Positions 15,817-27,485 of a stretch of DNA of 64,000 nucleotides are shown here, piece by piece (position 1 is the stretch's first letter; every line of letters begins with the position of its first letter). The position numbers and the translations under genes were made by a program. The stretch covers positions 372,001 to 436,000 of the forward strand of contig JADKHW010000001.1 in NCBI GenBank assembly GCA_016721565.1. The letters are read 5' to 3'. This DNA comes from a bacterium. Its GTDB lineage: Bacteria > Electryoneota > RPQS01. Below the pieces are notes generated by a model. That model ran no database searches, had not been told where the DNA came from, and worked only from the letters and a program-made list of their open reading frames with translations.

Positions 15817-16479
15817 ATGAACTGGGCAGAAAGATTCAAGGGAACCGAATTCGGGTTCGTTCAAGAGCGACCTTATCCAGTTGCTTCACCGATAAGCGTT
15901 GAGGCGTTGGTGGAGATCGTTCAAGAATGCGGTGAACAGAATTGGCGTGTGCTTCCACTTGGTCAAGGCAGTTCATTTCCGCCGAACTTTTCGTTACGAA
16001 CAGAGCGCACTTTTGCAATAACCACAGCAAAGTTACGTGACATTGCACGGCTCTCAAACGGGAGAATGTACTGTCAGCCCGGTTTGGCAATCCAGAAAGT
16101 GCTTTTAGCAGATCAACCACTTCAACGAAAGACGATGGGCGGGTTGATTTGCGGAACGGGCGATCTGCCGACCCGAAACGCGACACGCACGTTCTGGCAA
16201 ACGGTTCAATGTGTTGAGCTTATTGATGCAAAAGGGCGGACAGTAGTTTTGCCGGGGCCTGCGTCAGCGCAATATGCATTGGGAGCCTCTTCGTCCGTGT
16301 TGCTTGAATCACGCGGCAAAGCCGGGATCATTGTTGGAATTGAGTTTTGTGCGGACGAATTACCGCTACAGTTAGGTCCGAAGAAATTGAGTTCGACGTC
16401 AACAGAGAATTTGTCATCGCCGATCAGCAGGCAGGTAAGCGTACGCAGCGCCGATGCGTTGTCACTATTTGATTGGTAA
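15817..16479 (+). CDS. FAD-binding (GlcD/GlcE-type) domain protein without the oxidase half
   Basis: A 220-aa protein that looks like the N-terminal FAD-binding (PCMH/FAD_binding_4) domain: SPISVEALVEIVQECGEQNWRVLPLGQGSSF, then TFAITTAKLRDIARL, a PG turn and TMGGLICGTGD. The C-terminal FAD-oxidase domain seen in glycolate oxidase subunits is absent, and the protein ends in a short Ser-rich stretch, so it resembles a lone GlcE-type subunit. No partner glcD or glcF is in the window. Catalytic activity is uncertain. Eight bases separate it from uppS and six from tamB. Confidence 0.6.
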   Translation: MNWAERFKGTEFGFVQERPYPVASPISVEALVEIVQECGEQNWRVLPLGQGSSFPPNFSLRTERTFAITTAKLRDIARLSNGRMYCQPGLAIQKVLLADQPLQRKTMGGLICGTGDLPTRNATRTFWQTVQCVELIDAKGRTVVLPGPASAQYALGASSSVLLESRGKAGIIVGIEFCADELPLQLGPKKLSSTSTENLSSPISRQVSVRSADALSLFDW

Positions 16480-16485
16480 TGTGTC

Positions 16486-19400
16486 ATGACCGCAGTCCGG
16501 GGGTTTCGGAATTGGCGCGGGTGGCGTAAAGTCGCTTGGCTGACATTTGGAGTTGTCTTTTGCCTTGCGGCAGGAATTGTGTTCTTTCCAAATTCACTGC
16601 TCAATCAACGAGTTGCCGCGGGTTTGACGGACTATCTTGTGAAACAACTTGGACCGGAAGCAATCTGTGGTGAAGTTGAATTAGGATGGCGACAAATCTC
16701 GATCAAGGATATTCTTCTGCCGCTGGACAAACACGGCACGATGCTTTCAATTGCACGAATTGATGCCACGATTGATCCGTTGATCGCACTTTCACAGCCG
16801 GGGGAGTACGAGAGAATCATTCGTACCATTAATGTCGTCGGCCCGCAGCTTCACGTGCACTTGCCTGAGAAGAGCGAGTCGGGTAGCAGTAATGGTTTGA
16901 TTCCGGCGAGTGTGTTTAAGACACTTGCGCAGGTTGATAGTCTGCGAAGCTTTACTTTTGAAGACGGCAAGATTGAGATTCAGCGCAAAGACACGACGCT
17001 TATTTCACTTTACAACGTGCATGGGGGGCTGGCAAGCGCAAGCGGGAAATTTAGCTTAAATGCGGCAGGTGAAGCACGATCTCCTGTAGAGTTCGATGTC
17101 CGCGTCACAGGTGAGTTGGTTCCGACAGCTCAACATTTGAACCTAACGGCTATTGTAGAAGGCGACGAATCTGAATTCTCAGTGAAGGGATCGCCGATTG
17201 ACACAATCGCAATAAATTCAGGTCGGGCAGAAATATCGATTCAACAGGACTCCAGTTGGCTAAATTTCGCAGGGAATGTTGAACTGATTGATTTAGAATT
17301 ACGGTTGCGCGGTCAGCCAGTGTTTGTGCCTGATGCGCGTTTTGTCCTGACGGATTATGTCATAAGCTGGGATTCCTTGTCTATTCGTACCGTCGGTGTG
17401 GAGGCGCTGTCTAGCGGCAAAGTTGGGGTTCGCGACTCGCTTCGGATCGAAAGCAATCTAAGCGCACAAATTGATTTGGGCGCGGTTCTCAAGGCCTTTG
17501 CGATTGCAGATAGCGGGTTTGCCGGACAAATGCAATTAAGTTCCGATATTGGCGGAACTCTTCTGAAACCAATAGTTGTAGCCACTTTGCATAGCGATAG
17601 CATTCGAGCTATGGGTGAGACTGCGAACGCCATCGCAGTGCATGCTGACTTAAGCAACAATTATGTTAAAGTATCCAGTTGCTCTTTGACAACAAGTTAC
17701 GGCGAACTACGAGCGCGGGGTGAATTGGAACTCGCGAAGGGAAGCCCAATTGAATTGCAGGGAGAGTTTTGGCCGAGCGTTGTCCCAAAATTATTTGGTC
17801 AGGCCACCGCAATTAGCGTCGCTGAGTTTGCTGTTGATGGTGATATACGTGCGCCGCATTTGCGATGGCTGGTCAGGGACAGCAGCTCCACACTCTTGGG
17901 TAACGGCACAGCGGTGCGGGATAGCGGCGGCTGGACTTTTGCATTCTCCAACCCTACGGGTAAATCCGGCACAATCTCCATTCTTGGCATGGACGGGGAA
18001 TGGAAGGTGTCGGCGAGCAATGCACACATTCTTGTGCCGATTGCCTTTCCGACAACGAGCACATCTTTGGCTTCTGTTAAGCAATTTGAGTTTGACTTTA
18101 GCGGTGATCAGAATTCTGGCGAGAGCAAGTTGACGATAAGCAGCGATTCGCTGCGCGGAAATGTGATAGCTCGTGTACTGCGGCAACTTGACTTTGACGG
18201 TAGCTATCATCGCGATGCGGATGGCGTGCTTGATTTGAACGGGAGTTGGTATGGTATGTCTGGCGAAAGTGAAGAGTTCTTCGGGCAGGGTAATATCAAG
18301 TTGGCCAACAATCTTCTCACGATTGAGAATTTATATGTTGATGAAGCAGGATCACTAACCGGCACAGTGCGGATCGATACACCGAGCGTTGACTTGAGTA
18401 TGTCGATTGAGCAATTGCCGTTGTCGCGCTTACCATTTGTCGCGAGCATTGCAGAGAAGTGGAAGCTTGCCGGGGTAGTATCTGGGAAGTTACTGCCATT
18501 GGGCCTGTTGATTCACTTCAATGGTACGCAGACATCAGCTTAGTTGACGGGTTTGCTCAGGGAGTGCCGGGATATTGGGGACTCCTTACTGTAGAGGGCC
18601 GCAACGATCGTATTGAGTCGCTATTTTCGTCGTTTGGTCGCGGAGTGCGAAGTATTTTTCAAGCGAGTGGTCAGCTCGATATCTCACAAAATACGATTGA
18701 CATGCGCGCAGATTTTCCGGCGTCTGATTGTGCAGATTTCATTCAGGCGTTATCAGGCCGAAGTGGAATTCTTTCGGGAGATCTTGACGGTGAGATCTTA
18801 GTCTTTGGAAAACTGTCAGCACCAGACGTCGTGGCCAGTATGCGAGTCGCGAACGGCGAGCTGCTCGGTGAATTGACTGTTGATAAGTTCTCGCTTGATG
18901 CGACAGTTGGAACGGAAGCGGATGGAAGGCGGATTATAGCAATTCCTCAGCTCTCTTTTTTCAAAGAGAATGAGTATAGTTTCACAGGGGAGCTGACTGC
19001 AGAGCCGACAAAGGGCGGACAGTTTCGCGGGTACTTTGAAGGCAGTGGCGATTTTCTTGATTTACTGCAACAGGTTGACGCGGATTTTACTTCACATGGA
19101 AGTGATAGCAAGCTGCGGGTTGAAGTGGGGGGAACTTGGGATGCGCCGCAATTTGTCGGCGGTGAATTGACTGTCACACATGGTGAGTTTACATATCCGC
19201 CTGCGGCACCGGGAACTCTGGTGATGAACACGCTGTTGCACTTAAATTCTGAGGGCGTCGTCGACACGGGACGAATTCAAGTTGATGCCGGGCCGGATTA
19301 CATTAGGCTCGAGTTTCTTGGAACAGACGACCCGCGTGTCGGCATGTTAACGCCGCTCGTAATCCCAAAGCCGAGAATAGAATTGGGAGTTATGTACCTC

Positions 19401-20639
19401 AGTTCTTCTAACAACGGTATTGCAGTTCGTCTGCCCGGATTCATGAAGCCTGAATGGTTGGGACGGCTGACAACAGGTGCTAACGAGTACAACGGGATAA
19501 CGATCTCGGGGTTTGGTGATACGAGACTAAGGATTGGCGGGGAGGTCTTGATGCGAGATGCACGCTTCACATTCCCATTCTTTTCTTATGGCGGTGGCCG
19601 CATTCGACCTGTGACTAAGTGGCTTGTGGACAGATTGTATGAAGCTGAGTGGGATCTCGATATCATGATGGGGAACGGTTCCCATTACGACGTTGAAATC
19701 ACAGGCTTCAAAGACTCGGACTTATTTGCGCAAATTGGCGACAACGTGTTGCTCAACACGGTCGCTGAGTATCTTGATCACATTTCTGTCGATGCGATTG
19801 TTTCACCGACGGAAACTCCGCTGATCATGGAGGGCGCACTTGTGGATTCTTCGTTAAGGCTGTACGGTAAGCTCGGTGCGAGTTCGGGCAAGGCGGATTA
19901 TCTCGATCAGACATTTTGGATTGAGAAGTTGCAGGCGGAATTTGATGAGACGGATATTTTCCCGATCATAAGTGGGCGCTCCGCAACTTATGGCGTAGAT
20001 TCAGTGGGGCGAACCGTTCCAGTCTATTTGACAATCTACGAAATTGATCCTGAATCAAACACGCGCGTACCCTTCGGGCGTTTTGAAGACGTCACGTATG
20101 TACTCGAAGCAGATGGCTATCCTGATCAGGAACAAGTGCTTGCGCTATTGGGATATGACTTGACGAACTTTTCACAGGGTAAGGCTGAGCAACTTTTGAC
20201 GAGAACAGCGATGACGGCTGCAAAGCGAATTTGGCTGGACCCGATTTCTCGCAGGCTTGAACGAGCAACGTTCTTTGATGAGATATCACTTGCGCCCGGA
20301 GGTGGGGTGAGCGCGAGTATCTTCAGACAGCAACGAGAATCAGTTTTGCGGGACACGCTCGAGTCCTCAGGAGTTGTGAAGTTCCTGAAGGGATCCAATG
20401 TGACTGTTGGAAAGTATTTCACTAAGGATATCTTCGTGACTTATACTGGTGAGCTTGCGGAAGCCGCAGGCGAGATTGAGGGTGGACGGTTAGGATTGAT
20501 TCACTATTGGAATTTGCAGTATCGTGTAGTGCCGCTAAGTCCGGACTTTGTGCTGGATTTCGCGGTGGAATATGACGAGGCTAGCCGCCGAAGAGACGAG
20601 TCGGTTGCATTGAAATACTCTTTTGTATTGGAGCCATAA
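16486..20639 (+). CDS. tamB: TamB-family translocation/assembly module protein (frameshifted)
   Basis: A very large AsmA/TamB-type envelope protein, about 1380 aa when joined, anchored by one N-terminal helix (WLTFGVVFCLAAGIVFF) and made of long repetitive beta-strands. The C-terminal TamB (DUF490) domain ends just before bamA. The reading frame is broken at about 18489: upstream it reads SIAEKWKLAGVVSGK, and downstream, in the -1 frame, VTAIGPVDSLQWYADISLVDG. Restoring one G (aag-gtt) joins them. Both halves are otherwise well conserved and no slippery heptamer is visible, so an assembly error is likely. tamB next to bamA is a known arrangement. Confidence 0.8.
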
Positions 20640-20642
20640 TTA

Positions 20643-22951
20643 ATGAATCGTAGTTTGCTTGTGTCGTTTTGGCTAGCCCTTTTCGTGATGTTAAGTGTTT
20701 TGCCGACACATGCCCAAGATCGCTTGCAGATATTGGGGATTTCTATTGAGGGGAACGAAGCGACTGATGCGGGATTGATTCGCGCACATTCGGGGCTTGC
20801 AGTAGGCAAAGATATCTCCGGTGACGACATTCAAGGCGCGATTCGACAGTTGTGGAAACTGAATCTGTTCAGCGACGTTCAGATTGTCGAAGAACGCAGC
20901 ACATCGGAAGGCGTGTATCTGCGAATTCAGGTAAGTGAGTTTCGCAGGCTTGACAAAATTAATGTGCATGGAAACCGCAAGCTCAAGGGTGAAGACCTTG
21001 ACAAAGTGCTTGTTCTTTCAACTGGTCAAGTCGTTCGTCCTGCCGATATCTCGCGGCTTAAGACTTCACTGACAAAGAAGTATGAAGAGATGGGTTATCT
21101 ACTCTCTGAGATTCAGGTTGAGCAGGACACCCTTGAGAGCAACGGACGCGTAAGGGTAGATGTCGAAATTCGTGAAGGGGACAAGGTAAAGGTTCGCAAA
21201 ATAGAGTTTGAGGGCAACAGTGCCTTCAGCGATAAGAAATTGCGGAAGAAAATCAGAACCACACGCAAAACGCTGTTCCGTTCAGGTGAGTACAAACGTG
21301 AGAAGATTGAAGAAGACAAGAGTTCTCTGATCGCCTATTATCAGAGTCAAGGTTATCGCGATGCCGAAATTGTCGGCGATACCGCAGTTCTACGGAAGAT
21401 CGCCGCGGCCTCTTCTTGACTTTCAAGGTTGATGAAGGCCCTGTTTACAGATATGGGCAATTTACCTGGAATGGAAACAGGCTGTTCACAGAAGAAGAAT
21501 TACGTAAAAAGTTTCGCGTCGAAGAGGGTGAAAAATATAACCGTGTGGAGTTCGACCGCAGCCTCGCCGATATCGGCTCGATGTACTATGATCGCGGATA
21601 CATTTATGCCGCTGTAAATCCTGTTGAAACGGTGCGCGACAGTCAAGTAGTAGATGTGGCGCTCGATGTGGCTGAGGGCAGCGAATTCAAAGTGAATCAG
21701 ATCTTTGTTGCCGGAAACACCAAGACAAAAGAGAAGGTGATTCGCCGCGAGTTGGTGTTATTTCCGGGCGAAACGTTTGACGTTTCAAAACTGCGCCGCT
21801 CGATTCGTGAAGTCACGATCTTGAACTATTTTGCGAGCGTAGTGCCTGATGTCGTGCCTGTTACTGAGAATCTTGTTGATCTATATATTAATGTAGAAGA
21901 AAAGTCGACAGATCAGGCGAACGTGTCGGCAGGGTACAGCCAGCGAGACAATTTCATTGGTTCCGTTGGATTTCAGATGAACAATTTGCTTGGCAATGGG
22001 CAGCAGTTCGGTTTGGATTGGAGTTTCGGTCAGCAGTATCATTCGTTTTCGGTTAGCTTTACTGAGCCGTGGTTCCGGAATACGCGGACTTTGTTGGGCT
22101 TCAGTTTCTTCGATACGCATCGCGGCCGTAGCAGCCTATACGGTTTCAATGAAGACATTATAGGTGGAACCGTTCGCGTTGGCCGAAGATTACGCTGGCC
22201 GGATGACTATTTCCGTCTTGACTATATTTATCGTCTCGATCGGACAAGGTATTCCGATTTCACCGATGAGTACGAGGCGGCAAATCCACGCGGACTGATT
22301 CAAGGCGAAGCACGTATTTCGTCTGGTTTAACTCAGATCATCACGCGAGACAGCCGAAACGAAGCTGAATTCCCGTCCCTCGGTTCTGTAAATACTTTAA
22401 GAACGGAGTTGACAGGCGGCCCACTCTTTGGTGACGACCAATTCTTCAAAGCGGAGTTGGGAACGCAATGGTACACGTCTTTGATGAAGGACTTGGTGTT
22501 CTTATCAGAGACTAAGACAGGCGTTGTCGAGCAACTTTCCAACGACTCGCGCGATGTGCCTACATTTGACAGGTTTATAATGGGTGACGCGGGGCTTACG
22601 GCAGGAGTCCCACTGCGCGGTTACACAGAGCGCGACATCGGACCGCAGAGCGGAAGCTATCCAATTGGCGGAAAGACAATGTTCAAACAATCGTTTGAGC
22701 TTCGCTATCCAATCGTACGCAATCCTACCATTTATGTACTTGGATTTGCAGAAGGCGGCAACGTATGGTCGCGATTTGAGGACACTAATCCGGGCGACTT
22801 GAAGCGCTCTGTCGGCATTGGTGCCAGACTTTTCATGCCGTTCATCGGTATGATAGGTTTGGACTATGGGTACGGTATTGACAATTACGATAGCCGCGGA
22901 ATACGTTCCGGACAGTGGCTACCGCATTTTCAATTTGGACGAACATTCTAA
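20643..22951 (+). CDS. bamA: Outer-membrane protein assembly factor BamA (frameshifted)
   Basis: Essential insertase of outer-membrane beta-barrels. Signal peptide (WLALFVMLSVLPTHAQ), POTRA domains (for example RRLDKINVHGNRKLKGEDL and VRKIEFEGNSAF), then the barrel, with an IGGKTMFKQSFELRYPI strand and a terminal Phe. The frame breaks at about 21395: adding one G (cgg-gaa) gives VLREDRRGLFLTFKVDEG, which restores the POTRA4-5 join. Without it, the first part stops at 21419. Because the gene is essential and the rest is intact, I read this as a sequence error. It starts three bases after tamB and is followed by skp. Confidence 0.88.
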
Positions 22952-22972
22952 TTCTCTATACAAGGGACTCTC

Positions 22973-23488
22973 ATGACACGTGTTATCGTGGCGATGATTG
23001 CGGCTTTGATGTTGGCCGCACCGTTAATGGCCAAGGAAATGAAGATCGGTTACATCGATTCCGAAGCGATTTTACAGCAATATCCTGACTATCAGGAAGC
23101 ACAGCGCAAATTGCAGGAAGAAGAGCAGAAGTATGTGGCAGAAGCACAGGCCAAAGAGCAGGTTGTGACCACGATGCTCGAAGAAATCCAACAGCAGAGC
23201 TTGATGCTTTCAGCTGAAGCGCGCACAGAACGTGAGCAGAAGCTGATCGAAAAGCGACGCGAGTTGGAACAATTTAGATCTGAAACGTGGGGTGAAGGCG
23301 GCAAGCTTTATACTAAGAATATGGAACTTTCGCGTCCGATTCTTGAACGAATAAACCAAGCAATCGAGAAAATCAGCCAGCAAGACGGCTATGACATGGT
23401 GTTTGACGCAGCCGGCGGCAATATCGTTTTTGCGCTTCCTCAGCATGACATTACTGAAATCGTACTTGCTGAATTGAAGAAGGAGTAG
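22973..23488 (+). CDS. skp: OmpH/Skp-family periplasmic chaperone
   Basis: A 171-aa protein with a signal peptide ([17 protein letters not shown]), the family start [21 protein letters not shown], a long charged coiled coil (about residues 40-115), and a C-terminal beta part ([14 protein letters not shown]). Skp holds unfolded outer-membrane proteins and hands them to BamA. Its position directly after bamA and before lpxD is conserved across diderms. Confidence 0.9.
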   Translation: MTRVIVAMIAALMLAAPLMAKEMKIGYIDSEAILQQYPDYQEAQRKLQEEEQKYVAEAQAKEQVVTTMLEEIQQQSLMLSAEARTEREQKLIEKRRELEQFRSETWGEGGKLYTKNMELSRPILERINQAIEKISQQDGYDMVFDAAGGNIVFALPQHDITEIVLAELKKE

Positions 23489-23490
23489 TC

Positions 23491-24537
23491 GTGCCGTCGA
23501 TTACTGCGGCAAAGCTTGCGGATTTGGTTGGTGGGAAACTTGTCGGTGATGGAGAGCGGGAGCTATCATCCATTGCTCCCCTTGATACTGCTGATATGAC
23601 GAGTGTCTCGTTTCTTGCCAACGTGCGCTATATCCCGTTGCTCGAACAGTCGGCAGCGGGTGTAGTGTTTGTTACCGCAGGCATGAAACGGGAGTCGGGC
23701 GACTATATTGAGACGGCAGATTCGTACAGCGCATTTGTAACGGCGCTTGAGTTTTTCAATCCGAGTGACGAACACGAGCCGGGTGTTCATCCGTCTGCTG
23801 TCATTGCGCCAGATGTCAGACTTGGGCAGGGTGTGAGCATTGGCCCGAATTGCATCGTTGAAAAGGGCTCTGCGATTGGCGATGGCTCCATCTTGGAAGG
23901 CAATGTCTTTGTGGGATGGAATTCGACGATTGGAGCAAATTGCCATATTCACCCAAACGTCGGCATTCGGTTTGGGTCAATAATCGGCGATAGTGTAATA
24001 ATTCATTGCGGCACGGTCGTCGGTTCAGATGGATTCGGCTTTGCTCCGGAACGCGGCAAGTTTCGTAAGATTCCGCAAGTCGGCATTGTTGTGATTGAAA
24101 AAGACGTTGAAATTGGTGCAAACACAACGATCGACCGCGCGACTATGGGTGAGACGCGAATTGGTGAAGGGACCAAGATCGACAACCTTGTCCAAATCGC
24201 GCACAATGTGAAAATAGGCAAACATTGCGTAATCGCAGCACAAGCGGGAATCTCCGGTTCTACGCAGTTTGGAGATTACTGCCGCGTCGGCGGTCAAGCC
24301 GGATTTGTAGGCCATATTAAGATTGGTGACGGGGCGGCGTTTGGAGCGCAGAGTGGAATCAGCACCGACGTTGCAGCCGGAGATGTCTTGACGGGAAGTC
24401 CTGCAAGGCCGCACAATTTATGGAAGAGAATTGAAGCGGCGTTGACTCGTTTGCCGGAGTTGTTACGCCGTGTAAGACGAATTGAAGAGCACCTTGGCTT
24501 ACAGAAGTCAGTGAAGGAGGAGCTACGTGAGCGATAA
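23491..24537 (+). CDS. lpxD: UDP-3-O-(3-hydroxyacyl)glucosamine N-acyltransferase LpxD
   Basis: Third step of lipid A synthesis, adding the N-linked acyl chain. It has an N-terminal uridine-binding domain (about 1-95), a left-handed beta-helix built from hexapeptide repeats ([23 protein letters not shown] onward), the GSDGFGFA loop, the catalytic histidine in IAHNVKIG (H238), and a C-terminal helical part. The start is GTG 23491 with AGGAG five bases upstream. It overlaps lpxC by 11 bases. Confidence 0.96.
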   Translation: MPSITAAKLADLVGGKLVGDGERELSSIAPLDTADMTSVSFLANVRYIPLLEQSAAGVVFVTAGMKRESGDYIETADSYSAFVTALEFFNPSDEHEPGVHPSAVIAPDVRLGQGVSIGPNCIVEKGSAIGDGSILEGNVFVGWNSTIGANCHIHPNVGIRFGSIIGDSVIIHCGTVVGSDGFGFAPERGKFRKIPQVGIVVIEKDVEIGANTTIDRATMGETRIGEGTKIDNLVQIAHNVKIGKHCVIAAQAGISGSTQFGDYCRVGGQAGFVGHIKIGDGAAFGAQSGISTDVAAGDVLTGSPARPHNLWKRIEAALTRLPELLRRVRRIEEHLGLQKSVKEELRER

Positions 24538-25921
24538 GCAGCGTACAATTGCTGCTGCGATTAGCGTGTCCGGTATTGGTCTACACACGGGGAAGCCCGT
24601 TAGCATGACTTGTAAGCCTGCACCTGTTGGTCATGGAATTGTATTTGTCAGGACGGACTTACCAGGCTCACCACCAATACCTGCACTTGTCGATCATGTG
24701 ATCGAGATTGCAAGAGGAACGGTGTTGGGCATCGGCAGTGCACGAATCCACACTGTGGAACATGTGCTTGCTGCCGTAGCGGGATTACGAATCGACAATT
24801 TAATTATCGAATTGACTGACGAAGAACCGCCTGCGATGGACGGGAGTGCGTTTCCCTTTATTGAGGCAATGCGCAAAGCGGAAGTTGTTGAACAAGAGGC
24901 CGATCGGATCTATTTGGAACTTGAGAAGACGTTAACTTACCATGATGACAAGAACGCAATTGACATCGTCATGGTACCGTCGTCGGAGTTTCGAATAACG
25001 TACATGATTGACTACCCTAACACATTGTTGGGGACGCAGTACACTTCGATGTATTCAATTTGTGAATTCATCGAGGAGTTTTCCAAAGCTCGCACGTTCT
25101 GTCTGTTGTCAGAAATGCAATCGCTGAAAGAGCGCGGGTTGATAAAAGGTGGTAGTCTTGAGAATGCCGTAGTATTTGTCGATCAGAAGCTTGATGAATC
25201 AAGCTATGCGGAGTTAAAGTCGGCGTTCGGATTTTCGGGTGAACTGCGGCACAGTGGCAACGTCCTTGGCGACATTGCGCTACGGTATCCAAATGAACCG
25301 GTGCGGCACAAGGCACTCGATCTCGTGGGTGATCTCGTGTTGGTAGGTGCTCCGCTAAAATGTCACGTACTTGCTGCACGCGCCGGGCATGCTTCGCACG
25401 TTGAGGTTGCCAAAATGCTCCGGCGAGTTCTTGAAGCTCAGAAGGTCGCACGCAAATTTGGCGGCAAGAGTGGGCAGGGATATGTGTTCGATTCGGAAGC
25501 AATTGAACGACTCCTTCCTCACAAATATCCAATGCTGCTTGTGGACAGGATTCTTGAGCTTGTGCCAAACGAACGCGTGGTCGGGATTAAGAATGTAACT
25601 CGCAACGAACCATTCTTTAATGGGCACTTTCCAGGGCACCCTGTGATGCCAGGAGTATTGATTGTTGAAGCGATGGGACAAACGGGCGGAGTGCTGTTGC
25701 TCAATTCCGTGGAGAAACCTGAAACGAAGGTTGTGTACTTTACGGGACTCGAAAATGTTAAGTTCCGAAAGCCTGTTACACCGGGTGATCAGATTCGCTT
25801 CACCGTAGAAATGCTCTTGTTCCGCAGAGGAATTTGCAAAATGAAGGGGACGGCACATGTCGATGAGACACTTGTGGCCGAAGCAGAAATGACAGCCGCG
25901 GTGATAGACCGCCAAGGATAA
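24527..25921 (+). CDS. lpxC/fabZ: Bifunctional LpxC deacetylase / FabZ dehydratase
   Basis: A fusion protein of 464 aa. The LpxC part (about 1-305) deacetylates UDP-3-O-acyl-GlcNAc, with [11 protein letters not shown], zinc ligands in HTVEH (H75/H79, of which H79 matches the E. coli ligand) and VRHKALD (H261, D265). The FabZ part (about 325-464) has [23 protein letters not shown] (H367) and the catalytic Glu in VEAMGQ (E381), and dehydrates 3-hydroxyacyl-ACP. This fusion is known from Bacteroidetes and Chlorobi. The GTG start is preceded by GGAGG. Confidence 0.95.
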   Translation: MSDKQRTIAAAISVSGIGLHTGKPVSMTCKPAPVGHGIVFVRTDLPGSPPIPALVDHVIEIARGTVLGIGSARIHTVEHVLAAVAGLRIDNLIIELTDEEPPAMDGSAFPFIEAMRKAEVVEQEADRIYLELEKTLTYHDDKNAIDIVMVPSSEFRITYMIDYPNTLLGTQYTSMYSICEFIEEFSKARTFCLLSEMQSLKERGLIKGGSLENAVVFVDQKLDESSYAELKSAFGFSGELRHSGNVLGDIALRYPNEPVRHKALDLVGDLVLVGAPLKCHVLAARAGHASHVEVAKMLRRVLEAQKVARKFGGKSGQGYVFDSEAIERLLPHKYPMLLVDRILELVPNERVVGIKNVTRNEPFFNGHFPGHPVMPGVLIVEAMGQTGGVLLLNSVEKPETKVVYFTGLENVKFRKPVTPGDQIRFTVEMLLFRRGICKMKGTAHVDETLVAEAEMTAAVIDRQG

Positions 25922-25926
25922 AGCAC

Positions 25927-26736
25927 ATGCCCAAAGTACATCCTAACGCATTAGTTTCTCCAAAAGCAAAGCTTGCAGACAATGTTATCGTAGACGCGTT
26001 CGCGGTGATCGATGACGACGTAGAAATCGGCGCGGGAACGTGGATTGGAAGCTCCACTCGACTGTTTTCCGGTGTACGGATCGGAGCGAACGTCAAGATT
26101 TCGCCGATGGTTTCAATCGGTGGTGAACCACAGGATAAGAAATTTTCGGGTGAACCTTCTAACGTATTTGTCGGAGACCATACGCAGATTCGTGAGTTTG
26201 TGACGATCAACCGTGGTACATCTGCCACCGGCAAGACAAGCGTCGGCGCAAATTGTTTGCTAATGTCATATGCACACGTTGCGCACGATTGCGTGGTCGG
26301 AGACCAAGTCATCCTGTCAAACGCAGTACAACTCGCGGGTCATGTACATGTCGGCGATTTTGCAATTCTGGGAGGCATGGTCCCAGTCCACCAGTTTGTC
26401 CACATTGGACAACATTGCATGATCGGCGGGGCATTTCGAGTCCCCAAAGACGTTCCTCCGTATGTTCTTGCGGCGGGGCATCCGCTGACGTTTGCCGGTC
26501 TCAACGTCATTGGGTTGCGCCGTAGAGGATTCACGAGCGAACAGATTCGCACGCTCAAGCACATTTATAAAATGCTATTTGTCTCGACGCTAAACGTGAG
26601 CCAGGCAATTGAAGAAATTAAGAAGCAATTTGCCGGCGATCCATACGCGGACGAGATTTCACAATTTGTTGACATATCGCGGCGCGGCTTAATGCCGGGG
26701 CGCTCGCGGCTAAGAGAAGAAGAAGAGAGTTTATGA
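25927..26736 (+). CDS. lpxA: Acyl-ACP-UDP-N-acetylglucosamine O-acyltransferase LpxA
   Basis: First step of lipid A synthesis. The protein is a left-handed beta-helix: VHPNALVSPKAKL opens the hexapeptide coils, IGGEPQDKKF and TINRGT follow, and the catalytic histidine lies in YAHVAHDC (H120, matching E. coli H125). The C-terminal helical domain (LRRRGFTSEQIRTLKHIYKMLF) is complete. Length 269 aa. It overlaps the following lipM by four bases (ATGA). Confidence 0.96.
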   Translation: MPKVHPNALVSPKAKLADNVIVDAFAVIDDDVEIGAGTWIGSSTRLFSGVRIGANVKISPMVSIGGEPQDKKFSGEPSNVFVGDHTQIREFVTINRGTSATGKTSVGANCLLMSYAHVAHDCVVGDQVILSNAVQLAGHVHVGDFAILGGMVPVHQFVHIGQHCMIGGAFRVPKDVPPYVLAAGHPLTFAGLNVIGLRRRGFTSEQIRTLKHIYKMLFVSTLNVSQAIEEIKKQFAGDPYADEISQFVDISRRGLMPGRSRLREEEESL

Positions 26737-27485
26737 TATTGCCGGTCAGGCATGACGGGCCGTTGCCGGGGCAGTTCTTGATGGATCGCGATTTGGCGGA
26801 ACTTGAGGCAGCATCGCGCAGAGAATTCGGGCCGTTATTGTCATTGTATCAGTGGAAAGTTCCGACATTGTCACTTGGTTATCACCAAGATACCGACAAA
26901 ATAGATTTGGTCAAGCTGAATGAAAATCATGTGCCGTTGGTCAGACGTCCGACAGGTGGTGCGGCGGTATTGCATAGTGAAGAGCTGACTTATTCAATTG
27001 TAATTCCCGATGCAGATGACCTTCGTTCAGGGGCGTTGCTGCTTGAGTTCGTTGGCCGCGCGCTGACGGAAGGATTGCGAGCCGTCGGTGTGGATGCTGA
27101 GCTTGAGGCGCGTGGCGAATCGCTGTCGCCATTGCCCAATCGAACATCTTGCTTTGTGCGCACTTCTCGTTGGGAGGTAACTGCAAAAGGCAAGAAGATA
27201 GTTGGCAGCGCGCAGAGGCGGCTTGGCGGCGCCCTATTGCAGCATGGTTCGATTCTTGTCGGCGAAGATCATTTGCGAATTGTAGATTTTTTGTCTGTCT
27301 CGCGTGAAGAAGATAGAGCTTTGCTACGTCAACGATTGTCCGAAAAGGCGACGTGCGTTGAGAATGAAATTGGCTCGGGTGATCACATGCCTCAATTACG
27401 GACTGCTTTTGAGCAGTCGTTTCAGCGCGCGTACTTCGTGTTTAGCGAGCAATTGCACGATTTAGGGAAACCTGTCGCACTGTGA
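26733..27485 (+). CDS. lipM: Octanoyltransferase LipM (lipoate/biotin ligase superfamily)
   Basis: Member of the BPL/LplA/LipB superfamily that transfers octanoyl from ACP to lipoyl domains for lipoic acid synthesis. It has RRPTGGAAVLH (71-81), ELTYSIV, a cysteine at 140 in the RTSCF segment with the KKIVGSAQRR lysine loop (155) and LLQHGSIL. The Cys followed by this pattern is typical of LipM and separates it from lipoate ligase LplA, which has no such Cys. LipB is excluded by overall layout. Length 250 aa. It sits between lpxA and dxr with overlaps at both ends. No lipA is in the window. Confidence 0.75.
   Translation: MILPVRHDGPLPGQFLMDRDLAELEAASRREFGPLLSLYQWKVPTLSLGYHQDTDKIDLVKLNENHVPLVRRPTGGAAVLHSEELTYSIVIPDADDLRSGALLLEFVGRALTEGLRAVGVDAELEARGESLSPLPNRTSCFVRTSRWEVTAKGKKIVGSAQRRLGGALLQHGSILVGEDHLRIVDFLSVSREEDRALLRQRLSEKATCVENEIGSGDHMPQLRTAFEQSFQRAYFVFSEQLHDLGKPVAL

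Noticed and set aside
18459..21419. Programmed ribosomal frameshifting in tamB or bamA
   Set aside because: No X-XXY-YYZ slippery heptamer or downstream structure is evident at 18489 or 21395. A single missing G explains both more simply.
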